A stretch of DNA of 54,237 bases, from positions 1 through 54,237 of the forward strand of contig NZ_FNCN01000040.1 in assembly GCF_900100605.1 (NCBI RefSeq), given 5' to 3'. Both the position numbers and the translations under genes were made by a program. The first letter of the stretch is position 1; each line of letters starts with the position of its first letter. This document shows positions 41,390-50,029 of the stretch, piece by piece. The stretch comes from Sinosporangium album. Lineage in GTDB: Bacteria > Actinomycetota > Actinomycetes > Streptosporangiales > Streptosporangiaceae. The notes beneath the pieces were generated by a model. It was not told where the DNA came from, made no database searches, and was given only the letters and a program-made list of their open reading frames with translations.

Positions 41390-42291
41390 GCAATTAGGGC
41401 AACTACCGTCTACTCTTCCGATCAGTGCCTTGGGACACGGGGATCCAGGGCACCTTGACGGGGACGGGGTGAGAGAGTGCGTGGCTTTCTTGTGGATCTT
41501 GTCGTTCCAGCGCGCCGGCCGATGATGTGACAGGTCGACGGTTCGCGCTATTGTTCGAGGTCAAAGGCTGTTTTGGACGGTCGCGCACCTGAAGGTGGAG
41601 CGGCATCACACAGCGCTTCACCAACCAACGGGTGTTGAACAGCGCACATCTGGCCATTCCGCCGCGCCATAGGCAGCGGAAGGTACGGGTGGTGCGCGTT
41701 GATGCGCGACTGCCATGCCCATCGACAATGTGATCAGTCTGTCGCTGACGGTGTCGGCAAGATAATCACCTGGCATGAATATGTCGGTGAGGGCCGACAG
41801 CCCTTCCTCTGATTCCGATTCTCGATCGGTGTGGGTTCATCGTCAAATTGCAAGGTGCTGTTCGTTCACCCTGCCAGAGCCACCGAGTTTTATTCGGTCA
41901 TGAATAGCCCCCATCTACCGTGCCCGCGTGGGCGGAATATAAGTTTCCGCTGGTAACGGCGGTTTCCCGAATGTGGAACGGTCACCGCATAACGTTTCCA
42001 CGTCCGTCACGCCGCTTGAGCCGTAGGCTGGGGATTCTCACAGACGTGGAAGAGCCTGCGGGCCCGCGCAACCTGGTCGACGAGCCCGCCCGTTCACGCT
42101 GTGTCCGCCGGATGTCCTTGGGGTTCGCTCCAGCCCCGCCTTGCGACAGGAGTTCGGTGAGGCGGGCGGCGATGGCGTTGGCGTGCCCTCCGCTCCGCTC
42201 GGATTGAAACACCGGCGAAACATCCTGTGCCGTATGCATGGCCTACGGGGGCGGCCGAGGTGCCTCGGCCGTGTAAGAAGGGGACGACAGG
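41390..42291. other. Long intergenic stretch without a supported gene
   Basis: About 900 bases, noticeably less GC-rich than most of the window around 41700-41990. Open frames are short; one plus-strand frame from 41775 would encode a 42-residue peptide beginning MNMSVRADSPSSDSDSRSVW, with no known relative. No transposase motif was recognised with confidence. It separates the leftward RiPP operon from the rightward secreted-protein genes and should hold the promoters of both. Confidence 0.35.
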
Positions 42292-42369
42292 ATGCGCATG
42301 CGAACCGGCCTCGTGCTGGCAACCCTGGCCTCGACGCTGGCGATGGCCGCGCGTCCACTTCGCGCTTGA
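42292..42369 (+). pseudogene. Truncated secreted-protein gene (signal peptide followed by early stop)
   Basis: AAGAAGGGGACGACAGG precedes ATG and the reading MRMRTGLVLATLASTLAMAA, a good Sec signal peptide, but the frame stops five codons later. A different frame downstream (from about 42385) reads SSGNSGNSTADISASSPAVV, a typical secreted-protein linker, and also stops. This suggests a frameshifted ancestor of about 70 codons, perhaps originally the leader of the paralog that follows. Confidence 0.4.
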
Positions 42370-42682
42370 TCCACCTGGTGTAGTCGCCGAGCGGCAGCAG
42401 CGGCAACAGCGGCAACAGCACTGCCGACATCTCGGCCTCGTCTCCCGCCGTCGTCTCCGCCGGCGGGAGACGCGATTCCATGCCGCCCGGTCCCCGCGCG
42501 ATCCCCTGACGAACACTCGTGTGGAGATCCACGAGATCACGCAGGCACGCGAGGAGCGGGCACGCGTGCCGCTCCCCTGCGGCAGCCCGTTGTCCCGAAT
42601 GCGATCCAGAGATGCGGCCGTGGGCCGATGCCGCCTCCGTGCACGTTCACGACGTCAATCCACAAGATCACAAGGTGATTCC

Positions 42683-43474
42683 ATGCTCCACATCACTGAG
42701 CGGCTCGACCGAAGAGCAGCGACCCCGCCCGTCCACCTCGTCCAGAACTATCGGCCCAGCCAACCGCACGGCTGGCCCGGGACGCCGGGGCAGACGGGTG
42801 CGACGGTCGGCGGACACATCGCGGCCAAGGACTTCACCCACAAGGGGAAGTCCTACCGGATCGGCCTGCTGCCGTTCGGCCAGCCGGGCGATTCGCCGCA
42901 CCCGGTCTACCTGGATGTCCCGTCCGACCCTGACATCGCCTTCAAGCAGACGCTGGCCGAGGCGTTCGGGACCCATTACTCGTTCCGCTACACGGGCGGG
43001 TTCCGCGGTCGGCGCGAGTTCGACGTCCAGTCGTACAGCGTGTTCGCCGAGGGAGGCCCGGCCAGCCCCATGCTCGGTTACGGAGCCGATCTGTACGTCG
43101 TTTACACCCCGGACCTTCGCCGGGGCGATCCCGCCGTCCACGACACTCTGCGCTGGATCCAAGTCGTCAAACGGCTCGGACCCTCCGCCTCGGCGAAGAG
43201 CCAGGTCGACAACGCCGGCCGCCCCAACCCGTTCTACGTTCACGGGGGACGCATCTCGATCTTCGGCGACCGGGTCTTCAACGTCGCCTACAAGAACGCA
43301 CCCGACAGACTGCAGGGGCCGCCCCCGGACGACTCCGCCTTGGCGGGCGTGGGGTTCAAGGCCGAACTCTTCCTCGCCCAGGACACCGGGAGAAAGAACG
43401 CCGCCGGCAAGACCGTGGTCAACGTCTTCGGCGGGATCAAACACGGCTGGCAGGTGCAGGAACAGCGGCCGTGA
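42683..43474 (+). CDS. Hypothetical protein A, paralog of the downstream Tat-secreted protein
   Basis: 263 residues from MLHITERLDRRAATPPVHLV with AAGGTGATTCC upstream. I do not recognise the family. It shares long blocks with the next gene: NYRPSQPHGWPG, GKSYRIGLLPFGQPGDSPHP, VYLDVPSDPDIAFKQTLAEA, HYSFRYTGGFRGRREFDVQS and VVNVFGGIKHGWQ. Many aromatic and glycine residues and the probable mature extracellular form suggest a beta-rich secreted protein. It lacks a signal peptide as annotated, whereas its partner has a Tat signal; a decayed signal-peptide ORF lies 310 bases upstream. Either the secretion signal was lost or the true 5' end is frameshifted. Its stop overlaps a possible GTG start of the partner. 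Confidence 0.7.
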   Translation: MLHITERLDRRAATPPVHLVQNYRPSQPHGWPGTPGQTGATVGGHIAAKDFTHKGKSYRIGLLPFGQPGDSPHPVYLDVPSDPDIAFKQTLAEAFGTHYSFRYTGGFRGRREFDVQSYSVFAEGGPASPMLGYGADLYVVYTPDLRRGDPAVHDTLRWIQVVKRLGPSASAKSQVDNAGRPNPFYVHGGRISIFGDRVFNVAYKNAPDRLQGPPPDDSALAGVGFKAELFLAQDTGRKNAAGKTVVNVFGGIKHGWQVQEQRP

Positions 43475-43527
43475 CGCCCTTCCCGCACAACGAGTCCCAG
43501 TCGGCCATCACGATTGCGAGAAACACC

Positions 43528-44439
43528 ATGCCTTCCATCCCCGTCGCCGATCCCGCGGAATCGGGGCGCACGCGCATATCGCGTAGGTCCATGCTGCGCG
43601 GCGGAGGCGTCCTCGGCCTGTCCGCGCTCGCCTCGGCCGGACTCGCCGCCGCCCCTGCGTCCGCCACCGCCCCGGCCTCCGCCGCCGGACCGGCCTCCGC
43701 CGCCGGACCGGCCTCCGCTGCCGGACCGCGGTCGAAGTCGGCCGTGCACCTGGTCCCGAACTATCGGCCCAGCCAGCCGCAGGGTTGGTACCAGGTGCCG
43801 ACCATCGGCGGACACGTCGCGAAGAAGGACTTCGCCCACAACGGCAAGTCCTACCGGATCGGACTGCTGTCGTTCGACCAACCCGGCGATTCACCGCACC
43901 CGGTCTACCTGGATGTCCCGTCCGACCCCGACATCGCCTTCAAGCAGCATCTCTCCGAAGCCTTCGACGAGCATTACTCGTTCCGCTACATGGGCGGTTT
44001 CCGCGGGAGGAACGAGTTCGACGTCCAGTCCTACAGCGTGGCGCTCATGAAGCCGTCGGAGCAGTCGCCCGACTTGGCGTGCGGGGCCGACATGTACGTC
44101 GTCTACCGGCCGGATCGCCGCCGCGGCGACCCCGGCCCCTACGACAACCTTCAATGGATCCAGGTCGTCAAGTCGCTGGGCCCTCCCCTCGACAACCTCT
44201 GGAGAGCGAACCCCTTCTACGCCTACGGTGGGCTCACCTCCATCAACGGGCACAGCCTGGTCAACTACTACGACGCCCCCATGCTCGGGGTCGGTGGGCC
44301 GATGGGCGCGAACATCCAGTTCAAGGCCGAGGTGTTCCTCGTGCAGGACACCGGGAGAAAGGACTCCGCCGGCAAGGGCGTCATCAACGTCTTCGGGGGG
44401 ATCAAGTGGGGCTGGCGCCTGGAGGAGGTAACCGCGTGA
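43528..44439 (+). CDS. Hypothetical protein B, Tat-secreted, paralog of protein A
   Basis: 303 residues from an ATG at 43528; an in-frame GTG at 43471 overlapping the previous stop is an alternative. The N-terminus carries a twin-arginine signal (RISRRSMLRGGG then LGLSALASAGLAAAPASA) and a PASAAG triple repeat of 18 bases that links to the mature domain. The mature domain matches protein A over its whole length (HLVPNYRPSQPQGW, DKSYRIGL-type block, YSFRYMGGFRGRNEFDVQSY, GVINVFGGIKWGWRLEE). The family is unknown to me. The conserved YLDVPSDPDIAFKQ block may mark the functional centre. A tandem duplication with one copy losing its signal is the simplest history. Confidence 0.78.
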   Translation: MPSIPVADPAESGRTRISRRSMLRGGGVLGLSALASAGLAAAPASATAPASAAGPASAAGPASAAGPRSKSAVHLVPNYRPSQPQGWYQVPTIGGHVAKKDFAHNGKSYRIGLLSFDQPGDSPHPVYLDVPSDPDIAFKQHLSEAFDEHYSFRYMGGFRGRNEFDVQSYSVALMKPSEQSPDLACGADMYVVYRPDRRRGDPGPYDNLQWIQVVKSLGPPLDNLWRANPFYAYGGLTSINGHSLVNYYDAPMLGVGGPMGANIQFKAEVFLVQDTGRKDSAGKGVINVFGGIKWGWRLEEVTA

Positions 44440-44573
44440 AGCCGGCCTATCGCCGGGACGAGCCGTTCTTAAAGTAGCCCGAACGAAGCCGACAAGATCC
44501 GCCTGATCACCTCGATCGAGCGGATCTTGTCACAGTGGAGGCACCCTGGAACGAGACGATAGAGGTGATCAGC

Positions 44574-44672
44574 GTGCGTAAAGTGCTGATGCACCTCATC
44601 GCCGAGACCGCCCGGCACGCCGGACACGCCGACATCCTGCGCGAGACCCTCGACGGGCGGAAGGCGACGTGA
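44574..44672 (+). pseudogene. Remnant of a DinB/DUF664-family gene, C-terminus
   Basis: The reading is MRKVLMHLIAETARHAGHAD then ILRETLDGRKAT and a stop. This matches the last 30 residues of the intact DinB gene at 50829-51374 (RRIMVHMIAEYARHNGHADL). It keeps the metal-binding His of the ARHxGHAD motif, but no upstream domain is present. The remaining 44440-44965 bases hold no other recognisable gene. Confidence 0.65.
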
Positions 44673-44965
44673 CCGAACAAGGCCAGGCGCTCGCGGCCTT
44701 CCTCTCCCACAACGACAGCGACCGAGTCCAGATCGCCGCATAACCCGCCCCCAGGCCGCCGCGCCAAGCAGCACGACGTCCTCCGCGGCGTGGCGGGAGC
44801 CGTACCCTCGCCCATGGCGCGGCGAGCAAGGGGCGCAGAGCACGCACGCAACGCTACGTCCGATTCTCGCGAGCAATCGTTTCCGGAAATGTCGCAGTCT
44901 GAGCTGGTGGTCAGAGCTTGAGCCCGACCGACCACTTTCACACGCATGCACGGAGAGGCTTTCGC

Positions 44966-45724
44966 ATGTCTTCAGGACTGGACTCCAAGGTTTTCATTGT
45001 CACTGGCGGGACCTCCGGGATCGGCCTCGCGGTCGCCCGGCGACTTGCCGCAGAAGGCGCCGCCGTCGTACTCGGTGCCCGTCGCAAGGATGTCGGCGAG
45101 GAGGCCGCAGGGAGCATCCGCGTGGCGGGTGGCCGGGCACTGTTCGTGCCCGCGGACGTCTCCGTCGAGGCCGACGCCGCCGCGTTGGTCGCCGCGGCGG
45201 TTGCGGAGTTCGGGCGTCTGGACGGGGCGTTCAACAACGCCGGCGGCTTCAACGCATCCGGCCCGCTGACCGGGATTGATGGCTCCGCCTGGAACGCCGA
45301 GATCGCCCAGAACGTGACCAGCGTCTTCAACTGCCTCAAGCACCAGATCCCAGCGGTTCTAAAGACCCGCGGGGCAATCGTCAACAATGCCTCCAACATG
45401 GGCGTCGTAGCCCTGCCCGAGATTGCTCCGTACGTCGCGGCCAAGCACGCCGTCGTGGGGCTGACCCGGGCTGCCTCCCTTGAAGTCGCCGAGCGCGGTG
45501 TCCGGATCAACGCCCTCGTCACCGGGGGCGTGGACACGCCGCTTTCCCGCAGTTCTCACCTCACCAGCGAGGAAGCGGCCGCGCACATCGCCTCGCTGCA
45601 TCCGGTGAACCGCATCGCCCAGCCCAAGGAGATCGCCCCGTTCGTCGCGTTCCTGCTGAGCGACGAAGCGTCCTTCATCACCGGCGCGGCCCTCGCCATC
45701 GACGGCGGCTTCACCGCCCGCTGA
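44966..45724 (+). CDS. Short-chain dehydrogenase/reductase (classical FabG-like)
   Basis: 252 residues; ATG after GGAGAGGCTTTCGC. The coenzyme motif TGGTSGIG is at residues 13-20, followed by ARRKDVGEEA (basic residues favouring NADP), a FNNAGGF motif, catalytic-region NNASNMGVVALPEIAPYVAA then KHAVVGLTRAASLEVAERGV, and the C-terminal SFITGAALAIDGGF. It fits the classical 250-residue SDR class acting on a ketone or alcohol. It is monocistronic, with a hairpin directly after the stop. A DinB remnant lies upstream. The substrate is unknown. Confidence 0.9.
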   Translation: MSSGLDSKVFIVTGGTSGIGLAVARRLAAEGAAVVLGARRKDVGEEAAGSIRVAGGRALFVPADVSVEADAAALVAAAVAEFGRLDGAFNNAGGFNASGPLTGIDGSAWNAEIAQNVTSVFNCLKHQIPAVLKTRGAIVNNASNMGVVALPEIAPYVAAKHAVVGLTRAASLEVAERGVRINALVTGGVDTPLSRSSHLTSEEAAAHIASLHPVNRIAQPKEIAPFVAFLLSDEASFITGAALAIDGGFTAR

Positions 45725-45747
45725 CCCCGCACGCCCATTGTGCGGGG
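45725..45747 (+). terminator. Hairpin immediately after the SDR stop codon
   Basis: CCCCGCAC and GTGCGGGG form exact 8-bp arms around GCCCATT, starting on the first base after the stop. No T-run follows, which is common for actinobacterial terminators. Confidence 0.6.
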
Positions 45748-46345
45748 GCCTGCTCCTCAGCGCCGTATGGCAGGCGCCCACGTGCCCGACCGGGCATCTC
45801 GCCGTATGGCGTCGCGCCGGGGCGGGCTCACCGGGCCGAGCCCCGGCGACAGGTCCGGCGACAGGTCCGGCCGCCGATCGTACGGCGATGGCCCACGACG
45901 GCGAAAGCAGCGCTGCCGTATTCATGGTCACCATATAAACGACTTGTGCTTTTTGTCCGCCCAAATCCGGCGGACCAGAGGGAGATGTTTCCCACAGAAA
46001 TTCTTACCCTTGCACAGCATTTACACAGCATGGGCAACGCTGAATCCAACACGGTTCATACGGACGGAGTCCGCCCGGTCACACCGAATCACCGGCCCGC
46101 CACCATCCGCACACCCCTGCGGGCCGGACTCCGCCGCACCCGCGTCGACGTGCTGTTATGTGCGCGCAGGGGCCCGTGGAGGCGCGAGGCCACTGCCCGG
46201 ACGAGCCAGCAAGCGGCGGCACGCGACGGCGGCCAGAGGCGCGCCAAGCGCGGCACATTGTATCCACTAGACCACATCATGGCCGTCGACTCGGCGCCGC
46301 TCGCTTTATGGAAACCGTAAGGAACGGCCGGTAGCCTCCTAGGCC
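45748..46345. other. Intergenic stretch without a supported gene
   Basis: Nearly 600 bases before the sulfotransferase. Open frames on both strands lack protein-like composition. GACAGGTCCGGC is repeated in tandem near 45850-45875. A moderately AT-rich patch at 45935-46060 may hold a promoter. No RNA gene was recognised. Confidence 0.4.
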
Positions 46346-47212
46346 ATGAAATGGCAGCGCAGGATCAACAAAGCGCTTGTCGCGTATACGGGATACCAAC
46401 TCAAGCGATCGGGAAAGCAGAAAAAAGCCGAGTCGGCAAAGGCGAATCGCGACGCGATCAGGCCAGCGGCGGACCCCGAGAGCGACAGGCTGCTGGTCGC
46501 TCCGGTCTTCATCATGTGTCCGGTGCGCTCCGGCTCGACGCTCCTGCGTTCCGTGCTGAACGCTCATTCTCAACTCCACGCCCCGCACGAGTTGCACGTC
46601 CGGAGGCTGACGGTCGGATTGGGCACCCGGCTGGCCCGGCAGGCGATGACCGAACTCGGCCACAACCAGGCCGACCTCGAACACCTCCTCTGGGACCGGG
46701 TGCTCCATCGGGAGCTTTCACGCAGCGGCAAGCGGTACATCGTCGAGAAGACCCCCGCCAATGCCTTCGTCCATGAGCGCATCGCGACCTGCTGGCCGGA
46801 CGCCCGGTTCATCTTCCTCCTACGCCACCCGGCTTCCATCGCCGCCTCGTGGTACGAGGCCGACCCGCACAAGCGGAACCGCGAAGAGGCCGCCGCCGAC
46901 GCTCTCCGCTACATGAAGGCCGTGCATCGGGCCAGAAAGGCCCTGCCCGGCTTGACCGTCCACTACGAGAACCTCACAGCCGACCCCGAACATCAGACCC
47001 AGGCCATCTGCGATTTCCTGGGCATCGAATGGGAACCCTCAATGCTCCAGTACGGCAGGCCCGATGTGATCCGCAAGGGACTCGGCGACTGGAAGGACAA
47101 GATCGCATCTGGGAGCGTGCAACCAGGCCGAGGCGTGCCCGCGCCCGAGGAGATCCCCGAGGTTCTCACACCGATGTGTGAAGCCTGGGGATACCTGCCG
47201 GGCAGGACGTGA
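46346..47212 (+). CDS. Sulfotransferase-family protein
   Basis: 288 residues. The PAPS 5'-phosphosulfate loop is R61-SGST in FIMCPVRSGSTLLRSVLNAH; the 3'-phosphate-binding segment is ARFIFLLRHPASIAASWYEA. The C-terminal part has LTVHYENLTADPEHQTQAIC then DFLGIEWEPSML, typical of Sulfotransfer_3. A basic, Lys-rich N-terminus (QLKRSGKQKKAESAKANR) precedes the domain. It would transfer sulfate from PAPS to a carbohydrate or other hydroxyl. The stop overlaps the GTG start of a glycosyltransferase (GTGA), so the two probably build a sulfated glycan or glycoside together. Confidence 0.88.
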   Translation: MKWQRRINKALVAYTGYQLKRSGKQKKAESAKANRDAIRPAADPESDRLLVAPVFIMCPVRSGSTLLRSVLNAHSQLHAPHELHVRRLTVGLGTRLARQAMTELGHNQADLEHLLWDRVLHRELSRSGKRYIVEKTPANAFVHERIATCWPDARFIFLLRHPASIAASWYEADPHKRNREEAAADALRYMKAVHRARKALPGLTVHYENLTADPEHQTQAICDFLGIEWEPSMLQYGRPDVIRKGLGDWKDKIASGSVQPGRGVPAPEEIPEVLTPMCEAWGYLPGRT

Positions 47213-48390
47213 CGATCATGAGGATTCGCTACCTTCTTCTGCACGCCTACGGCATGGGCGGCACCATCCGCACGGTTCTCAACCAGGCCGCCGCGATGGC
47301 GGAACACGGCCACGAGGTGGAGATCGTGAGTGTGGTCCGCCGCCGGGAAAAGCCGCACTTCCCGTTCGACCCCCGCCTCTCGGTGACGACCTTGGTCGAC
47401 CAGCGCGACGGCGTGCTCACCGACTCGGTGGTTCGCAAAGTCTGGCGGCGGGTCCGCGGCAAGGTCGTGCCGCTGGGCGAATTCGCCGCCGAGTATTTCA
47501 CCGAACGCGTGGAGAAGGCCGTCATCGACTATGTCTCCGCCCTCGACGACGGGGTCCTGGTCACCACACGGCCCGCCTTGAATCTGATCGCCGCCCGCCG
47601 CGGCTCCAAGCACGTGACGCGTGTCGCTCAGGAGCACATGAACCTGTCCGCCTATCGGGAACCGGTCCGAGCGGATATCTTCCGCCACTACCACAAGCTC
47701 GACGCGGTCACCGTGCTCACGACGAGCAGTCGGGACGAATACCGTCGAGCGGTGCCGGACACGCCTGTCGTGCGCATTCCCAACGCCGTGCAGCTCCCCG
47801 CCGGCACCACACCCTCACAGCAGGAGAATCCCGTCGTCGTGGCCGCCGGGCGGCTGGTCCACCAGAAGGGGTTCGACATGCTCATCCCCGCCTTCGCCCA
47901 CGTGGCGGAGCGGCACCCGCAGTGGCGTCTGCGCATCTTCGGCACCGGCCCGAAGCGGGCCCGGCTCAAGGCTCTCATCAGCGAGCACGGGCTGGACGAG
48001 CACGTTCACCTCATGGGGCGCACCACCACCTTGGGCGAGGAACTCTCCCAGGCATCGATCTACGCCCTCAGCTCCAGATTCGAGGGTCTGCCCATGGTCA
48101 TGATCGAAGCCATGGGGCACGCGCTGCCCATCGTCGCCTTCGACTGCCCCACCGGCCCGGCCGACGTCCTCAGCAACGGCAAGGACGGCGTCATCGTCCC
48201 ACCGCGAGACGTCGACGCGTTCGCCACCGCGCTTGACCAGCTCATGTCCGACCGGGACCGGCGGCTGCGCATGGGCGCCGAGGCCGCCGCCACGGCCCGG
48301 AACTTCGCCCCCGACGTGGTGATGCCCGTATGGGTGAAGTTCTTCGACGAGTTGGCACACGGAAAGAGCGTCACCGGCAGTCGGCCATAA
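47209..48390 (+). CDS. Family 4 glycosyltransferase (GT-B fold)
   Basis: 393 residues; the GTG at 47209 overlaps the upstream stop, and an ATG three codons later (MRIRYLLLHAYGMGG) is an equally plausible start. The N-terminal acceptor half contains HAYGMGGTIRTVLNQAAAMA, the glycine-rich loop of GT4 enzymes. The C-terminal donor half has VVVAAGRLVHQKGFDMLIPA, LRIFGTGPKRARLKALI and the EX7E motif in SRFEGLPMVMIEAMGHALPI. Donor and acceptor are unknown. Translational coupling to a sulfotransferase suggests cell-surface or secondary-metabolite glycan synthesis. Confidence 0.9.
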   Translation: MTIMRIRYLLLHAYGMGGTIRTVLNQAAAMAEHGHEVEIVSVVRRREKPHFPFDPRLSVTTLVDQRDGVLTDSVVRKVWRRVRGKVVPLGEFAAEYFTERVEKAVIDYVSALDDGVLVTTRPALNLIAARRGSKHVTRVAQEHMNLSAYREPVRADIFRHYHKLDAVTVLTTSSRDEYRRAVPDTPVVRIPNAVQLPAGTTPSQQENPVVVAAGRLVHQKGFDMLIPAFAHVAERHPQWRLRIFGTGPKRARLKALISEHGLDEHVHLMGRTTTLGEELSQASIYALSSRFEGLPMVMIEAMGHALPIVAFDCPTGPADVLSNGKDGVIVPPRDVDAFATALDQLMSDRDRRLRMGAEAAATARNFAPDVVMPVWVKFFDELAHGKSVTGSRP

Positions 48391-48430
48391 AGTGCGTCGC
48401 CGTACCGGAGACCAGATCAGGCGACACCGT

Positions 48431-48977
48431 CTAGGTGTCGGCAGGTGCGCTTTCTCCTGGCGCAGCGGCGGGAACCGGCACCGGATGCTCGGGGCGGCCC
48501 GGCAGAAGGGGGGTGGCGACCAGAATGACAAGCGTGACGCCCAGCAGGAACCAGTACGCGTTGCGGAACGCACCGATCGCCACCTCGGCGCTCGACTTGC
48601 CGACGCCTGAAGCCGCCAGGATGAGGGCGACGACAGCCACTCCAAGTGCGCCCCCGAGCTGATTCAGGTTGTAAAGCACGGAACTGCCCTGAGGCACTTT
48701 CTCAGGCGGCAGTGTCCTATAGAGAGATCCCATCGTCGGCGCGCCAACGGCACCCAGCCCCAGTCCGATCAGGAATGCGGCCGCAGCCGACCACGCTACC
48801 GAATTGCGGGCCGACAAGTCCCTGCACCGTGACGCTCGCGGCGAAACTACGGCTCGTGAACAGCCGGACATCGATCAGTGGCGGGACACGGCGCACGCGG
48901 AGCACGTGCACCACGTACCCGATGAGGAGAGCGAGACGATGCAGGCGGCCGCCGCCGAGTGGGCCGCCCATATACAC
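48431..48977 (-). pseudogene. Decayed DHA2 (EmrB/QacA-type) MFS transporter, C-terminal half
   Basis: In one frame the minus strand gives PPLIDVRLFTSRSFAASVTV. After a shift it gives FLIGLGLGAVGAPTMGSLYR, TLPPEKVPQGSSVLYNLNQL, GGALGVAVVALILAASGVGK and a terminal helix. The P..G....N...qlG.alGvAv block is diagnostic for 14-helix DHA2 exporters. The N-terminal helices and continuity are lost. Confidence 0.75.
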
Positions 48978-48999
48978 TCACGGATCAACAGCACGCCCC

Positions 49000-49212
49000 T
49001 CAAACCCTCGACGGATGAACCGGCGGGATCTCCCCTGTCGCCACCCCGTTGAGAAGTCCGTCCCGGCGGGCGAGGGCAGCGGCTTCGCCGCGGGATTTCA
49101 CGCCGAGTTTCCGGAGGATGTTGGAGACGTGCACGCTCGCCGTCGTCACGGAGATGGACAGTTCGCGGGCGACGTCGCGATTGCTCATGCCGTTCGCTGC
49201 TTCATGCCCTAC
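49000..49212 (-). pseudogene. Remnant of a LuxR-family regulator, HTH end
   Basis: The minus strand reads GMSNRDVARELSISVTTASV, HVSNILRKLGVKSRGEAAAL, ARRDGLL, a near-complete LuxR-type HTH with the usual V-x-HVSNILRKLGV segment. The upstream sequence in the same frame is not protein-like and lacks the LTpRE start of the domain, so only the last about 65 codons survive. Confidence 0.7.
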
Positions 49213-49299
49213 ATCATCATATTTGCCGTAGAACGCCCATCCACAGCGGCGAGGGTCAGTCCCTGTGACGGTCAGCGGCGGGGGTGGCGTGGACGGCGT

Positions 49300-49398
49300 T
49301 ACGCCACCGACGAAAAGGGCATTCTCCGCAGCGGCGGTCCGCTGATCGCGTGGTTCAAGAATGCGGAGGGCAACATTCTCTCCGTGATCCAGGGATAA
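49300..49398 (+). pseudogene. Remnant of a VOC-family gene, C-terminus
   Basis: The plus strand reads ATDEKGILRSGGPLIAWFKN then AEGNILSVIQG and a stop, matching the last strands of small VOC proteins (tdekGi.r..g..iaWFkDPdGNvLsl.Q). Nothing upstream in frame continues the fold. Together with the two remnants to its left it marks a decayed zone. Confidence 0.6.
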
Positions 49399-49456
49399 CC
49401 CTGGCCTTGACGCCGAGCAGACCTCGGATTTGCCGACCCGGGGAATCACCCCATCC

Positions 49457-49861
49457 ATGAAAAAGTTCAAGATCGCAATTCTCGCGGTTGCGGCGCTGTC
49501 CGTAGCGGGACCGGCCGCCGCGTCGGTGACACCCCATGCCCAGTCGTCTCTGGTGCTATCGGTCACGGTGGGCACCGCCGCTCCCAACGGCCCGCGGCCG
49601 ACGCCCAAGGTGGTGACTCTGCGGTGTGATCGGGACAGCGGCAGCCACCCCACCCCGAGAGCGGCCTGCGACCTGCTGCGCAAAGTCAACGGGAATGCGG
49701 CCAACCTCAACGTCGACCCGGGCGGCATCTGCACCCGGGAGTACATTCCGCACACCGCCCGCCTCCTCGGCAAATGGCGCGGTCGACCTGTCTCATTTGA
49801 AAAGACCTTCGGCAATCGCTGCGAAATGATCAAGACGACGGGAGCGGTCTTCACCTTCTGA
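49457..49861 (+). CDS. Subtilisin inhibitor-like (SSI) secreted protease inhibitor
   Basis: 134 residues from MKKFKIAILAVAALSVAGPA, a Sec signal cleaved near AAASV. The mature domain has the SSI pattern: VTLRCDRDSGSHPTPRAACD, LLRKVNGN, then CTREYIPHTARLLGKWRGRP and VSFEKTFGNRCEM. All four disulfide cysteines are present. Aligning C-T-R-E-Y with C-P-M-V-Y of Streptomyces SSI puts Arg at P1 and Glu at P1', predicting inhibition of trypsin-like rather than subtilisin-like proteases. It is extracellular. A 13-bp hairpin follows at 49905. A longer in-frame start upstream is less likely. Confidence 0.92.
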   Translation: MKKFKIAILAVAALSVAGPAAASVTPHAQSSLVLSVTVGTAAPNGPRPTPKVVTLRCDRDSGSHPTPRAACDLLRKVNGNAANLNVDPGGICTREYIPHTARLLGKWRGRPVSFEKTFGNRCEMIKTTGAVFTF

Positions 49862-49904
49862 CGGTCCTCACGAGGACGGCGCTAGAGCACGGCGCCAAGG
49901 GCTC

Positions 49905-49932
49905 CTGTGAGGCCGCGAACGCGGTCTCACAG
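49905..49932. terminator. Hairpin between convergent inhibitor and oxidoreductase genes
   Basis: CTGTGAGGCCGCG pairs with CGCGGTCTCACAG with one wobble, around AA, 44 bases after the inhibitor stop. Without a T-run, but long and stable; it can serve both converging transcripts. Confidence 0.65.
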
Positions 49933-50029
49933 AGCTCCTGTCGATGTCAGGTCCGCAGGCACGGCACGCAACCGGGAAAGGGCGGCGCTCGACCAGGGAA
50001 AGATGCCGCTCAACCGGGAGAAGGGCCGC

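Noticed and set aside
41403-41657. An 84-codon minus-strand frame considered as a transposase remnant upstream of the RiPP operon
   Set aside because: No catalytic motif or family signature is visible, and the composition is not convincing.
44469-44951. A 160-codon minus-strand frame with a zinc-ribbon-like CxxC look
   Set aside because: Cysteines are scattered without pattern and the plus strand carries a recognisable DinB fragment instead.
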